64,000 nt of DNA from NCBI RefSeq assembly GCF_045038035.1, contig NZ_CP173427.1:4278001-4342000 (forward strand), given 5' to 3'. The translations under genes and the position numbers were made by a program. The first letter of the stretch is position 1, and each line of letters starts with the position of its first letter. The notes beneath the pieces were generated by a model that worked only from the letters and a program-made list of their open reading frames with translations, was not told the origin of the DNA and made no database searches. Positions 17,610-25,300 of this stretch are shown here, piece after piece. The DNA comes from Paenibacillus_F chitinolyticus_A (GTDB lineage: Bacteria; Bacillota; Bacilli; Paenibacillales; NBRC-103111).

Positions 17610-18248
17610 TCAGAAGCTCTCCGCCCGGCGAATCTGATACACGCACTTGGTCCCGCCTTTGGCCAAACATTCGGTGCGTTCCACCGGCGTTCCGAGCAGT
17701 TCCTGGAACAAGGCAAGCTCACATTGACAGGCCTGCTGGTATTGGTCCGCAACCTGGGCGATCGGGCAGTTATGTTCATTCAGAATATAATCCCCGTTCT
17801 CCCCCTGCTCCAGACTTACCATATAGCCGTTGTCGTTCTGAATCCGGGCCAATTCGGCGACCTTCTCCGGGAAAGACTTGCCTTCCATCCGGGAGCCGTA
17901 GCGCTCCGACAGTTTGTCTTTACGCCTTTGAAAAAGCCGCGTCAGCTTCCCTTCGCCTTCTTCCGCAACAAGCTCCTCCAGAAGATCCAGAGTCAGCGCA
18001 TTGTATTTCTTGGGAAATAAATCATCCGCTTCCTTCGTGAGCGAATACATATGCAAAGGCCTGCCCATTGCCTGGCGTGCCAGCTTTGATTCGATAAAAC
18101 CATCTCGATCCAGCGTGTTTAAATGGCGTCTGACGGCCATCTCCGTAATCCCAAGCTCCTTGGCAAGTTCCCCTACACTGAGAGGGCCCCGGGTCCTGAG
18201 CAGAGATAACACGATTTTGCGGGTCGACAGCTCTGCGTCGCGATACAT
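17610..18248 (-). CDS. SufR-like winged-helix regulator with C-terminal cysteine cluster
   Basis: The 212-residue protein has an N-terminal DeoR/ArsR-type winged helix (about residues 8-80, with LSVGELAKELGITEMAVRRHL) and a C-terminal region with Cys-x12-Cys-x-Cys, then TECLAKGGTKC. The spacing recalls SufR and related sensors that bind an iron-sulfur cluster and repress Fe-S assembly genes. The ATG at 18248 has AGGTGA at five bases. Target genes are not evident here; the suf operon is not in the window. Ligand binding is inference. Confidence 0.8.
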   Translation of the reverse strand: MYRDAELSTRKIVLSLLRTRGPLSVGELAKELGITEMAVRRHLNTLDRDGFIESKLARQAMGRPLHMYSLTKEADDLFPKKYNALTLDLLEELVAEEGEGKLTRLFQRRKDKLSERYGSRMEGKSFPEKVAELARIQNDNGYMVSLEQGENGDYILNEHNCPIAQVADQYQQACQCELALFQELLGTPVERTECLAKGGTKCVYQIRRAESF

Positions 18249-18359
18249 GAGAATCACCTGCCTGATGCCTAGATAGTCTCATTGTATCGTAACCTTTGGC
18301 ATAAGTAAATTATGAAACATAAAAGTATAAAAACACCGGGATGCGTCTCTCCCCGGGTG

Positions 18360-18791
18360 TCAGATCATTTCTTTTTCGATAAAAGCTTCCACCGAACGGG
18401 TGAAATCCGGGAGAATGGCGGGCAGTTCTTTCAGCAGAGGGTGAACCCCTTCTCTGGAAAACGTATCGTACTCCTGTACGAGAGGCCTGCGAAGTTTCAC
18501 CAGCGACAGCAAGGCCGCCGTCGTTTCCTCCGAAAACACTTTTTCCGTTCCCAAAATGTCGATAATGTCCTCATAGCTGCTCGCGTCTCGCATCAGAAAG
18601 CCGTCAATGATCAGGCTCCCCACGTCCGTGACGGTTTCGATCGCCAGATGAAGAACACGCTCCTGGGCCAGGTACGTGATCAGGCGCTTGTCCCCGCTTG
18701 AGAATGCCTGCCCCAGCTCGCTGCAGCCTGTCAGCAGTTCGGGTACGAAAGCGAGTCTTTGCTTGATTTGATCCACATTAACATAATACAT
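18360..18791 (-). CDS. DUF86 (HepT-like, YutE-type) protein
   Basis: The 143-residue all-helical protein belongs to the DUF86/HepT superfamily (MYYVNVDQIKQRL start, IETVTDVGSLIIDGFLMRD, LRRPLVQEYD). HepT toxins carry R-x4-H-x-Y; here the corresponding stretch is R-x4-Q-x-Y, so the RNase/toxin histidine is replaced, and there is no MNT nucleotidyltransferase antitoxin beside it. It therefore resembles the solitary YutE group rather than an active toxin. The gene begins six bases after the small membrane-protein gene. Confidence 0.78.
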   Translation of the reverse strand: MYYVNVDQIKQRLAFVPELLTGCSELGQAFSSGDKRLITYLAQERVLHLAIETVTDVGSLIIDGFLMRDASSYEDIIDILGTEKVFSEETTAALLSLVKLRRPLVQEYDTFSREGVHPLLKELPAILPDFTRSVEAFIEKEMI

Positions 18792-18796
18792 GGCGG

Positions 18797-18958
18797 TTAT
18801 TTCCGCCTCCTTTTCTTGCTCCATTTCGACCAGACCAGCATAATCACGAACATAATCACGACGATTATGACCAGAAGTACGCTCTGCATCAAGTATTCCA
18901 TGCTGAGCTTGGACTTCCCGCTATCTCCGGCGGCCGCTGCAATGTACATTAGATCCAT
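18797..18958 (-). CDS. Small single-span membrane protein
   Basis: A 53-residue frame with one hydrophobic helix rich in Val/Ile/Met (about residues 22-44) and a basic tail KWSKKRRRK. The chosen ATG at 18958 has AAAGGT upstream; an in-frame ATG at 19021 is possible. Its stop lies just before the DUF86 start, and the DUF86 ribosome site is inside its last codons, which supports translation. Function unknown. Confidence 0.5.
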   Translation of the reverse strand: MDLMYIAAAAGDSGKSKLSMEYLMQSVLLVIIVVIMFVIMLVWSKWSKKRRRK

Positions 18959-19092
18959 CCGTGTTCCAGTACCTTTCTTGTCGGCTTGCGCCCCTTTCTT
19001 CTCTCCACTAAGTGTAGCCAACCCCCGGCGCCGCCGTCAAGCGAAGCCGCGGGCTTCAGGCAGCAACTTTCGCAAGCGTTTGACGCCAACCC

Positions 19093-19758
19093 TCACTTAA
19101 ACCGGGCGAGGATCGCCCAGCGGCGCTGTTTACGCTTGCTGTATTTAGGCAGAGATTTGTACACGTCGACGGATTCCCGGAAAGCTTCCTTCGCTTTTTC
19201 GGTACGGCCGAGTTTGCCATAAAGCAGCCCGAGCCGGTAGTAGGCCTCCACCGAAGAAGACTGCTCGTCTCTGAAACGCTCCAGCATATCCACCGCCTGC
19301 CGGGGCTCGCTTTCCGCGAGGGCTTCGCCCATTTGCAGATAGGGATCGCCGTATTTGACGCGAGGGTTAAGCTCCAGCGCTTTTGTCATGTAAGCAAGGC
19401 CTTCTTGCAGCTGATCCATTCTCAGCAGACACAGGCCGATTTCGTAGGAAACATCCGCCGATTCGGGCATGACCGGCTCCACCTGGCGCAAATAGACAAG
19501 CGCCTCGCGGTATTTCCGTTTGTCGATCAGCAGACGCGCCAGTTCCAGCTTCGAGGAAGCGTGGTGCGGATTCGCGCGCAGCTCCTGCCTCAGTTGCGAG
19601 ATGCGGCGGTTTCTTTTCAAGGGCCGCAGCAGACTGGGTGAAAGACCGATAAAGCGGCGGTCGATGACATACAAAAGAACGAGCAGAATAATCAATGCGA
19701 GCAGAGGACTCCGGGTGATATAGAGCAAGAGCGAGAACAGAAAAAATTTCCCAAGCAA
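19093..19758 (-). CDS. Membrane-anchored tetratricopeptide-repeat protein
   Basis: The 221-residue protein has one or two N-terminal membrane helices (about residues 3-35) and at least four TPR units, for example ASSKLELARLLIDKRKYREA, ADVSYEIGLCLLRMDQLQEG and VEAYYRLGLLYGKLGRTEKA. TPR domains bind protein partners; the partner is unknown. I prefer the TTG at 19758, seven bases after GAAGGAGAG; an ATG at 19824 lacks a site. Confidence 0.8.
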   Translation of the reverse strand: MLGKFFLFSLLLYITRSPLLALIILLVLLYVIDRRFIGLSPSLLRPLKRNRRISQLRQELRANPHHASSKLELARLLIDKRKYREALVYLRQVEPVMPESADVSYEIGLCLLRMDQLQEGLAYMTKALELNPRVKYGDPYLQMGEALAESEPRQAVDMLERFRDEQSSSVEAYYRLGLLYGKLGRTEKAKEAFRESVDVYKSLPKYSKRKQRRWAILARFK

Positions 19759-19962
19759 ACCTATCTCTCCTTCCGACCTTTTCTTTCCGCAACTTATCGT
19801 ACCATAATTTCCAAAAAACCTCATGAAATTGTTTCTGTGACATAGTTGTGACAGCCGTCTGCGGAGACCGGGACATTTTTCCTGAAGGAGGTGTGTGCTT
19901 CCGTCCTCTTTTTAGTATAATTAGACTCAGCATTCTCACGCAGAAAGGATTTCGGTCTGGAT

Positions 19963-20256
19963 ATGAATGAACAACAAGCGCGTAAATGGAGTGTTATGCG
20001 GCGCAAAGGTCCCGGTATGTACGTCATGCTTAACTTCGCACTCCCGGTGGGACTTGTCCTGACCGCTCTCGTCTCGCTTCTGGAATACTCGCTGGCCGGC
20101 GAACTGATCGGGATCTGGCTGCCCATCCGGATTATCGTGTTCTGCTTTATCGGGTTCTTCATCGGCATGTTCCGCTGGCAGACGGTGGACAAGAAGTATC
20201 AGCAGGTAGCGCCTAAATACGGATTGCCCGTTCAAGTGGAAAAAGGAACTAAGTAA
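19963..20256 (+). CDS. Small two-helix membrane protein
   Basis: Unrecognised 97-residue protein with two strong membrane helices (about residues 20-42 and 48-70) and charged ends. A TATAAT hexamer at 19914-19919 and AAAGGA upstream of the ATG suggest its own promoter. It is followed by a good terminator, so it is probably monocistronic. Confidence 0.65.
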   Translation: MNEQQARKWSVMRRKGPGMYVMLNFALPVGLVLTALVSLLEYSLAGELIGIWLPIRIIVFCFIGFFIGMFRWQTVDKKYQQVAPKYGLPVQVEKGTK

Positions 20257-20298
20257 TCTCCGGTCAAGGGCTTCCTTTCCCCGCGGGGTTCCGGAATT

Positions 20299-20344
20299 AA
20301 AAAGATCGCTTCTTCGTCCTCCGGACGGAAAAGCGATCTTTTTT
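20299..20344. terminator. Bidirectional-type terminator
   Basis: AAGATCGCTT pairs with AAGCGATCTT around an inner GTCC..GGAC stem, with a T run after it. It ends the small membrane-protein gene. Confidence 0.8.
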
Positions 20345-20457
20345 ACGGGACGGGGTTTTGCGGAGAGGCCGGGAGTCGGGCATCGTGCGGGCATCCGTGT
20401 GTGAATGACCGCCGACATGCGAGGTCATACCCCGCACTGCAACTGCGCAGCGTGAAA

Positions 20458-20483
20458 AGGAGTTGTGCAGCTGCACAACTCCT
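20458..20483. repeat. Perfect 26-bp palindrome
   Basis: Thirteen bases followed directly by their exact complement (centre CAG|CTG at 20470/20471). On the minus strand it is followed by TTTT and lies 125 bp behind the 20609-20977 gene, so it may act as that gene's terminator. The rest of 20345-20608 shows nothing else. Confidence 0.8.
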
Positions 20484-20608
20484 GCGCGGCTCGCATATGC
20501 TCAGGCCCGGAATATGGCGAGTGAGCTTGCTCAAACTCCTCGGCCTCTGATTCGCCGCAGCCTCGGGTTCCGCACGCCTCTATTACCTGAGGGGGTCTTC
20601 CGGGACGT

Positions 20609-20977
20609 TTAAAAGGTCCCTTCCTCAAGTTCACGCTTGACGTCGCCATGCTCCAGGAGCCTCGCTTCCAGCTGGTCTTTTTGCAGCTCGTAAATGTTGG
20701 TCGAGCTGGAAAGCAGCTCGGCGGTAATATCCTCGTACTCGTCATGCAGGTTGTTGTTGTACCAGTCCAGAGTCAGATCGGCGTCATTGCGGTAAACCGG
20801 ACCCAGCTTGAAGGACGCTTCCCCCGCGCTGCCTGAGGACAATGCCCCGTGAGGCTTTTCGAACTTGGCCAGCAGCGGCTTGTCAAAGCCCTCTACCGCA
20901 AATTCGACATCGGCTATTTTGGCGTCTTTGTGATTTGTAATGCGGGTGACTTTGGCGTGCTTGATGTAGGTATCCAT
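20609..20977 (-). CDS. Conserved-looking protein of unknown function
   Basis: I do not recognise this 122-residue soluble acidic protein. It is predicted beta-rich in the first half (TYIKHAKVTRITNHKDAKIADVEF) and helical at the end (ELQKDQLEARLLEHGDVKREL). The ATG at 20977 follows AGGAGAGAG closely, an ideal site, which supports it being real. Confidence 0.65.
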   Translation of the reverse strand: MDTYIKHAKVTRITNHKDAKIADVEFAVEGFDKPLLAKFEKPHGALSSGSAGEASFKLGPVYRNDADLTLDWYNNNLHDEYEDITAELLSSSTNIYELQKDQLEARLLEHGDVKRELEEGTF

Positions 20978-21040
20978 AGCTCTCTCTCCTGTCTTTGGCA
21001 TCGTATCCTTTAGCAGGTAGTATGCCCGGAGGAGTGTATT

Positions 21041-21544
21041 TTATCGGCCGCGAACGTTCCCGGACCGGATCAGCCGGATTGCCGCGAAAACGGCCATGAC
21101 CAGCAGCACGCCAACGCTGTCCATTCCCACGTCGATGGCGTGCCCTGTCCGTCCCGGAACGAAGCTCTGGTGCCATTCGTCGGATGCGGCATACAATACG
21201 GCCAGAAAACCGCCGGCCAGCCATGCGGTCCAGAAAGGCCTTTTCATCGCCAGCAGCGTTCGGATCCAGAGAAAAGCGAGCAGCGCGAACTCCGATACGT
21301 GGCCGGCTTTACGGATGATGAATTCGATGAAATCATACGGCTTTTTGTACGTGACCAGCCCGCCGTCGTAAGTAAATTCGACTTGGGGAATCCACTGCCG
21401 GAGCACATCTTCCTGAACCAGCCCCCGGAAAAAGGGCCGCATATCCTGCTCCTGGTACGTCTCGGCGGATTTTGCGAAAATAAATATCATCCACACCAGC
21501 GTCACGGCCAGCCACCAGCCATACGTGCGTAAACGGGGCTTCAT
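21041..21544 (-). CDS. VanZ-family membrane protein
   Basis: The 167-residue protein has four to five membrane helices and the VanZ pattern IIRKAGHVSEFALLAFL near the middle and AASDEWHQSFVPGRTGHAIDVGMDSVG near the end. VanZ relatives confer slight teicoplanin resistance in some hosts, but most, probably including this one, are of unknown role. Confidence 0.88.
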   Translation of the reverse strand: MKPRLRTYGWWLAVTLVWMIFIFAKSAETYQEQDMRPFFRGLVQEDVLRQWIPQVEFTYDGGLVTYKKPYDFIEFIIRKAGHVSEFALLAFLWIRTLLAMKRPFWTAWLAGGFLAVLYAASDEWHQSFVPGRTGHAIDVGMDSVGVLLVMAVFAAIRLIRSGNVRGR

Positions 21545-21609
21545 GTCTCTGTGCCAGCCTCCTTGCAGGAACTGCCTGAATTTGTCTCTAACTGCGAGCA
21601 GTCGGACAA

Positions 21610-21948
21610 TCAGGTGTCCCCGTATTCTTCTTCGTATGTTTTTTTGCGTTTTTTGGCTCCTTCGCCCGATGTCTTTCTTTGGATACTCACCAGCGCAAAA
21701 AAGTCGATAATGATGACATTGAAATAGCCCAGCAGGAAAAACGCGTTATGAAACAGCACACTGTAGGCATCATCCGTAATACGTGCCCACCAAAGGCAGA
21801 CCAAAACCGTCATCACCGTATTGAAAAGAGTCGAAATTCCAAAGGATAGCCATAGTTTACGGGTGCGCCGCATCAGGACGATTCCCATGATCAGCGTGAT
21901 TCCGAATACCAGAATCGTAAACACCCAGTAGAGCGTATTATTCGACAA
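21610..21948 (-). CDS. Small three-helix membrane protein
   Basis: Unrecognised protein of 112 residues with three hydrophobic segments and a charged, basic C-terminal tail. I chose TTG 21948, eight bases after AGGAG; a TTG at 21966 would overlap the site. No neighbour suggests a role. Confidence 0.6.
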   Translation of the reverse strand: MSNNTLYWVFTILVFGITLIMGIVLMRRTRKLWLSFGISTLFNTVMTVLVCLWWARITDDAYSVLFHNAFFLLGYFNVIIIDFFALVSIQRKTSGEGAKKRKKTYEEEYGDT

Positions 21949-22099
21949 TTGGACCACTCCTGCCAAAAATTACGTTCCGGCGGAACGCATACTGACCTAA
22001 GGGTAGCATGAAAACGCGGCCGCTTACAACAAAGTTCCCCGGATGAATACGTCAAAAAAAGTACTTTTTCGGGTGTCTTGGGCCGGAATGAGACTTGGC

Positions 22100-22128
22100 T
22101 TGCTTTGAGCCCCGGATCTATGTATAAT
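22100..22128 (+). promoter_or_regulatory. Promoter of the tRNA-Ala gene
   Basis: TTGCTT (22100-22105), a 17-base spacer and TATAAT (22123-22128) form a good vegetative promoter with a start site about 14 bases before the tRNA. A second TATAAT occurs at 22141-22146. Confidence 0.65.
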
Positions 22129-22148
22129 ACAAATCACGGGTATAATAC

Positions 22149-22221
22149 GGGGCCTTAGCTCAGCTGGGAGAGCGCATCGCTGGCAGCGATGAGGTCAGGG
22201 GTTCGATCCCCCTAGGCTCCA
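22149..22221 (+). tRNA. tRNA-Ala, anticodon GGC
   Basis: A full cloverleaf can be drawn: acceptor stem GGGGCCT with AGGCTCC, D arm GCTC..GAGC, anticodon stem CATCG/CGATG with loop CTGGCAG (anticodon GGC), T arm with GTTCGAT. The alanine identity pair G3:U70 is present. Discriminator is A and CCA is not encoded. Confidence 0.96.
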
Positions 22222-22284
22222 TATAAGACAAAAAAGCACTCTTCGGAGTGCTTTTTTGTTGTTTGAGCCAGCGGGGCCGAACCC
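22206..22284 (+). repeat. Direct repeat copy 1 (tRNA 3' end plus terminator)
   Basis: This stretch contains the last 16 bases of the tRNA, its terminator and about 25 bases beyond. It recurs at 22458-22534 with only a few differences, 252 bp downstream. Confidence 0.9.
22231..22257 (+). terminator. tRNA-Ala terminator
   Basis: GCACTC, loop TTCG, GAGTGC, followed by TTTTTT, ten bases after the tRNA. Confidence 0.85.
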
Positions 22285-22457
22285 CGGGGGTTCAGTCCGC
22301 GCGCACGGAACGAGTGAATAGGCTTCGCAGCTTTGCTTCCGTGCAGGAGCACGGCGTCCGAATCTTCCGCTGGAATGCTGCTCCGAGTTAGCTTCATCAG
22401 CCGTTTAATCAAAGATACGGACATCCCTCAGCGGATAGCCGAGTGCTTGAGAGGCAT

Positions 22458-22534
22458 ATCCCCCTAGGCTCCATACAAGACAAAAAGCACTCTTACGAGT
22501 GCTTTTTGTTGTTTGAGCCAAGCGGGGCCGAACC
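22458..22534 (+). repeat. Direct repeat copy 2 (tRNA 3' end plus terminator)
   Basis: Near-identical second copy of 22206-22284, including the tRNA 3' acceptor and T-arm bases and the hairpin (22482-22507), but without the rest of a tRNA. The 173 bp between the copies has no gene. The arrangement suggests integration or excision at a tRNA end, or unequal duplication. Confidence 0.9.
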
Positions 22535-22535
22535 T

Positions 22536-23147
22536 CTATTGAACCGATTTTAACGATTCGACTTCATCTTCTGATAGACCGCTTGCCTTGGCGATAACTG
22601 AAACCTGAAGGCCCAAGGCAAGCATATTCTTAGCAATTTGGATGGCCTTCTTTTGCTCTCCTTCGGCTATTCCTTTAGCCATACCCTGGGCCATGCCTTT
22701 AGCCATGCCCTTTTCCGTCGCCCATTCAATCATGGAAGCTTCATCGTGCAAATACTTCTGCCGTTCTTCATATAATCGGCGGGCTTCCCGGTCCTGGCTC
22801 AGAAACTCCAGCGTATCCATGGCTTTTTTCAAAGTAGGTTCATTCATTTTCAGCACCTCCCAATTAGTTTTGTCCACACCCTTCAAGAACAACAGCCAGT
22901 TGATCAGACCGCCTTCAACCGGAGCAGCCTTCTCGTCCAGTTTGGACAGCTCCATAAAATGGACCTCGATATCGTCACACAACTCCAGCCCCGTATGATC
23001 TTCCCTCAAATGATAAACATTATGATACCGGTCATTGGAAATAAACGAGTAGTTTAAAATATTAATTGTGACGCATTTTTTCAATTCCTTGTAGGTTTGA
23101 CCTTCCTGCAACTGGCCGGAGTAACGTTTGCTCGCCCGATTCCGCAA
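22536..23147 (-). pseudogene. Rpn-family PD-(D/E)XK nuclease, N-terminally truncated
   Basis: The 203-residue frame matches the C-terminal two thirds of Rpn recombination-promoting nuclease/putative transposase proteins: QLQEGQTYKELKKCVTINIL, FHLRE-like YHLREDHTG, a helical middle, and a C-terminal GMAKGMAQGMAKG repeat typical of the family. Complete members have about 100 more residues with the PD-(D/E)XK catalytic core before SGQLQEGQ. That part is missing here, and sequence upstream does not continue it, so the nuclease is probably inactive. It abuts the second tRNA-end repeat. Confidence 0.75.
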
Positions 23148-23242
23148 AAGTGCGATTCAACTTTTTATTTTACCATGCCGGTTATGCTTTTTTGCATGAT
23201 TCCGCCATTTTTCCCTATATTAGCGTTCTTCCGTAAAAATAA

Positions 23243-23270
23243 AAAAAGCACTCTGTCGAGCGCCTTTTTC
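23243..23270. terminator. Terminator-like hairpin, similar to the tRNA-Ala terminator
   Basis: AAAAAAAGCACTC, loop TGTC, GAGCGC, then CTTTTTC. One mispair in the stem. It repeats the motif seen at 22231 and 22482 and lies at the other side of the truncated nuclease. Confidence 0.5.
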
Positions 23271-23318
23271 AGTTACGAAATGTTCGAGACCTGCGGTCAG
23301 CGACCGGCCCCCCTACCC

Positions 23319-24320
23319 TTAACCGGCATTCCCCGCCGTTTCCCTAACCGTCAACATCCCCTCCGCGTAATCCGGATCTTCCAAAAGAGGGCGGCCGATC
23401 GCGATAACGTCCGCTAATCCGTCTTCAAGGATGCGGTCGGCAAGACTCCGGGTATAAATCTTCCCGACAGCAATAACCGGAATTTCGAAATGCTGCTTGA
23501 TCGCGGCCGCATGAGGCAGCTGATACGCAGTGTATACGTCGCTGGGCTGCACCGGGAGAAGCCCGCCCGAAGACACATGGATAGCGTCCAGTTCGGACTC
23601 CAGCGGCTTTAACATGCGTGCCCATTCTTCAGGGATCAGTCCACCTTCGCTGTAATCTGTGGCCGAAATCCGAACGATGACCGGATAGTCTCTGCCGACC
23701 TCTTCCCTGACCGCCCCGAGAACCTCCTTCAAAAACCTCGCTCTGTTCTCGGAACTTCCTCCATAGTTATCGGTCCGCACATTCGACAAAGGCGATAAAA
23801 ACTGGTGAATCAAAAAACCGTGCGCCGCGTGAAGCTCAATTCCGTCAAATCCCGCTTCCACACTGCGCCTTGCCGCCATACAATAATCCCGGATAATGTT
23901 ATGGATACCCTCTGCCGATAGCTCTTGGGGCATGCCGTATTGATCGTCGAATGCAATCGCACTCGGCGCGACCAGAGCAGCCGTAACCTCCGGCGAGGAT
24001 TTTCTTCCCCCGTGCGACAATTGGATAAAGACCGGGGTGTCGTGCACATGGACGGCATCCGTTACTTTCCGCAACATCTCCACGTGCCGGTCCGTATAGA
24101 TGCCGATATCGTTTGCCCACAGTCTTCCATTCGAAGAAACGGCCGTCGATTCCAAAACGATAAGTCCCACATGCTTCGCTCTGCGCCCGTAATGCTCGAT
24201 GTGGTGTCCGGCGGCAAATGCTTCGGGGGTTCCTTTATACTGCTGCAGCGGCGCCATGATCAGCCTGTTTTTTAATGTGATTCCGCCGATAGTTATCGGG
24301 TCATTTAAGGTCTTTGTCAT
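23319..24320 (-). CDS. Old yellow enzyme family NADH:flavin oxidoreductase
   Basis: The 333-residue TIM-barrel flavoenzyme reduces activated C=C bonds (enones, quinone-like compounds) with NAD(P)H and FMN. Family features: ITLKNRLIMAPLQQY, QLSHGGRKS, the FDGIELHAAHGFLIHQFLSP motif with the HxxH substrate pair, and the C-terminal FMN-phosphate segment IAVGKIYT..DVIAIGRPLLEDP. The ATG follows AAGGGGAATGAGAG. It is divergent from an Lrp-type regulator, which may control it. Confidence 0.92.
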   Translation of the reverse strand: MTKTLNDPITIGGITLKNRLIMAPLQQYKGTPEAFAAGHHIEHYGRRAKHVGLIVLESTAVSSNGRLWANDIGIYTDRHVEMLRKVTDAVHVHDTPVFIQLSHGGRKSSPEVTAALVAPSAIAFDDQYGMPQELSAEGIHNIIRDYCMAARRSVEAGFDGIELHAAHGFLIHQFLSPLSNVRTDNYGGSSENRARFLKEVLGAVREEVGRDYPVIVRISATDYSEGGLIPEEWARMLKPLESELDAIHVSSGGLLPVQPSDVYTAYQLPHAAAIKQHFEIPVIAVGKIYTRSLADRILEDGLADVIAIGRPLLEDPDYAEGMLTVRETAGNAG

Positions 24321-24466
24321 CTCTCATTCCCCTTCGCGATTAATTAATGACATTTTATAATGAAATGCACCCAGGTCACATAGTATCATTAAGGAAGATT
24401 AGTCTAAATAACTAAGTTATCAAGTTACATACTTTCTATTACCTTTAATAATGAGGTGTTTCTTCC

Positions 24467-24901
24467 ATGGACCAAATCGACTCGAAAATTTTAGCTTTGA
24501 TGCACGAAAATGCCCGGATCCCCATCTCCGAGATGAGCCGGATGATCGCGATGTCACAGCCGGCCGTAACCGAAAGACTGCGTAAATTAGAAGAGCGGGG
24601 AGTTATTACGGGCTACCGCGCAAAGCTTTCTCCCCCGAAGCTCGGCAAGCAGACCACGGCGTTTGTTTTGTTCAAAACGACCGATTGCAAAGGATTCGCC
24701 GCTTTCAGCGAAAAATCTCCGGAAATCGTCGATCTTTACCGGATCAGCGGGGAGTACAACTTTTTGATGAAAGTGCTGAGCGCAACGACGGAATCGTTGA
24801 CCGGCTTTCTCGATGAATGCAGCGCTTTCGGCTTTTCAACGACTCTAATTGTGCTTTCGACCGCATTTGAGGATAAAAGTCTAGTAAAGAGCGGCCAATA
24901 A
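24467..24901 (+). CDS. Lrp/AsnC-family regulator
   Basis: The 144-residue protein has an N-terminal helix-turn-helix (MDQIDSKILALMHENARIPI..MSQPAVTERLRKLEERGVI) and a C-terminal ligand-sensing RAM domain with VDLYRISGEYNFLMKV. It may regulate the divergently transcribed old yellow enzyme gene; the 146-bp space between them would hold the operator. Confidence 0.9.
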   Translation: MDQIDSKILALMHENARIPISEMSRMIAMSQPAVTERLRKLEERGVITGYRAKLSPPKLGKQTTAFVLFKTTDCKGFAAFSEKSPEIVDLYRISGEYNFLMKVLSATTESLTGFLDECSAFGFSTTLIVLSTAFEDKSLVKSGQ

Positions 24902-24928
24902 TGCCGCGCTAAACGAACATACACCTCT

Positions 24929-24955
24929 GCCGCCTAAAAAGGCGGGGCGTTTTGC
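24929..24955 (+). terminator. Terminator after the Lrp gene
   Basis: CCGCC and GGCGG, loop of A-rich bases, then TTTTG. Short but correctly placed. Confidence 0.55.
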
Positions 24956-25122
24956 TTTGCCGTTGGTCCTGGAATCGGCGGTTCGAGGCTTCCGCTGCGG
25001 ATACAAGACAAAAAAGAGGAAGGATTGCCTCCATACCGGTAAAATTTTTTTATAGCTGTTTTCGGAATTGCAGCGATTCCCGTGTTGCTTTAAAATGGTC
25101 GGGTAAAAGGAGGTCGGTACAA

Positions 25123-25170
25123 ATGGCAAATCAATTTGCCGGTACAAGAAGCGGCTCATGCGAAGCCTGA
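25123..25170 (+). CDS. Candidate 15-residue leader peptide
   Basis: MANQFAGTRSGSCEA followed by TGA. The ATG is preceded by AAAAGGAGG with good spacing, better than the site of the downstream FusB-like gene 130 bp on. Ribosome-protection and ribosome-modifying resistance genes are often controlled by such leader peptides through translational or transcriptional attenuation. Partial base pairing (for example GGGCGA at 25178 with TCGCCC near 25217) lies between the two frames. No homology could be checked. Confidence 0.45.
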   Translation: MANQFAGTRSGSCEA

Positions 25171-25300
25171 TTATGGGGCGATACTTTGCATGGGCGGACG
25201 GTTCACGATAACATAGTCGCCCGAAACCGCTGATATCGTTTCTAATAATGGGCTTTGCACTTATTTTTTTAGCTTGGACAAAAAATAAGGGGCTGCGAGC

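Noticed and set aside
22212..22424. 70-codon minus-strand frame across the tRNA terminator
   Set aside because: Overlaps the terminator and direct repeat and has no ribosome site.
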